Assembly: GCA_026400595.1 (NCBI GenBank)
Contig: JAPLOT010000276.1
Location: 1-14,138 of the forward strand
DNA: 14,138 nt
From: Alphaproteobacteria bacterium
GTDB taxonomy: Bacteria; Pseudomonadota; Alphaproteobacteria; Rhizobiales; Aestuariivirgaceae
Reading direction: 5' to 3'
This document shows positions 13,854 through 14,138 of this stretch, one piece after another (the stretch's first letter is position 1; every line of letters starts with the position of its first letter). The notes below the pieces were generated by a model. The model searched no databases and was not told where the DNA came from. It saw nothing but the letters and a program-made list of their open reading frames with translations. A program made the translations under genes and the position numbers.

Positions 13854-14138
13854 TCAAGCAGGCCAGGGCAGTGACCAGGTCTTCACATTGGTGAAGAACT
13901 TCATGGCCTCCATGACGCCTTCCTTGACGCCGTTGCCGGAATCCTTGATGCCGCCGAAAGGCGACATCTCGATACGATAACCCGGCACTTCCCAGATGTT
14001 CACGGTGCCCACCTCCAGGCCTTCGATGAAGCGGGTGATGCGCGGCAGGCTGTTGGTGCAGACGCCGGAGGAGAGGCCGAAGGGCGTGGAGTTGGAAATG
14101 CGGATCACCTCGGTGTCGTCGTTGGGCACGCGCACGAT
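13854..14138 (-). CDS. Aldehyde dehydrogenase, PhnY-like, C-terminal part only
   Basis: Only the last 94 residues lie in the window; the 5' end is beyond the right edge, so the catalytic Cys and Glu cannot be checked. ISNSTPFGLSSGVCTNSL, VGTVNIWEVPGY and SPFGGIKDSGNGVKEG are the conserved C-terminal segments of the ALDH fold. The ending VKTWSLPW and the WEVPGYR stretch closely resemble, from memory, phosphonoacetaldehyde dehydrogenase PhnY of Sinorhizobium. It converges on the aminotransferase gene with a 50-base gap containing no convincing terminator. It could oxidise the aldehyde produced by that aminotransferase. The exact aldehyde is not known. Confidence 0.9.
   Translation of the reverse strand: MVRVPNDDTEVIRISNSTPFGLSSGVCTNSLPRITRFIEGLEVGTVNIWEVPGYRIEMSPFGGIKDSGNGVKEGVMEAMKFFTNVKTWSLPWPA

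Noticed and set aside
13848..13862. Small inverted repeat CCTGC/GCAGG at the end of the aldehyde dehydrogenase gene
   Set aside because: Only a 5-bp stem, no T tract, and it overlaps the stop codon and coding bases; too weak for a terminator.

Overview
The window looks like chromosomal sequence from a GC-rich alphaproteobacterium, most likely of the Hyphomicrobiales (rhizobial) type. I infer this from GC-rich codon use, FrcA-type sugar ABC components, a PhnY-like aldehyde dehydrogenase tail and the general gene repertoire. I see no insertion sequence, phage gene, CRISPR array, rRNA or tRNA. Coding density is high and no gap reaches 300 bases, so this looks like ordinary chromosome carrying several accessory metabolic modules.

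Left part (1-4132): a SAM-dependent methyltransferase cut by the window edge (minus), then a divergent 1000-codon fusion gene (plus). The fusion joins an NTT/MFS-like membrane domain, a HEAT-repeat region and a cyclic-nucleotide-binding domain. It converges on a small pore-loop membrane protein with an odd selectivity filter (TTLGDD); the two stop codons overlap in CTAG.

Middle part (4236-7043): a two-gene VOC protein-wrbA operon (minus) with a readable promoter, a palindromic operator candidate and a terminator hairpin. It is divergent from upp (uracil phosphoribosyltransferase). A receiver-domain protein follows, whose C-terminal domain resembles an Hpt domain with Gln at the phospho-histidine position.

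Right part (7059-14138): a sugar ABC importer (minus; ATPase, permease, binding protein) whose ATPase has lost about 42-44 residues, including Walker B, by a clean in-frame deletion. Upstream on the same strand is a tightly coupled trio with ATGA overlaps: acetylpolyamine-amidohydrolase-like deacetylase, GNAT acetyltransferase and beta-hydroxyacid dehydrogenase. Divergent from the trio is a class III aminotransferase, and convergent with that is the 3' end of a PhnY-like aldehyde dehydrogenase. Together deacetylase, aminotransferase, aldehyde dehydrogenase and hydroxyacid reductase could form a route from an acetylated amine through amine and aldehyde to acid or alcohol. This pathway is inferred from gene content; the substrate cannot be read from the sequence.

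The items most worth a second look are the Walker B-less ATPase, the deacetylase-aminotransferase-aldehyde dehydrogenase module, the transporter-HEAT-cNMP fusion and the receiver/pseudo-Hpt protein.
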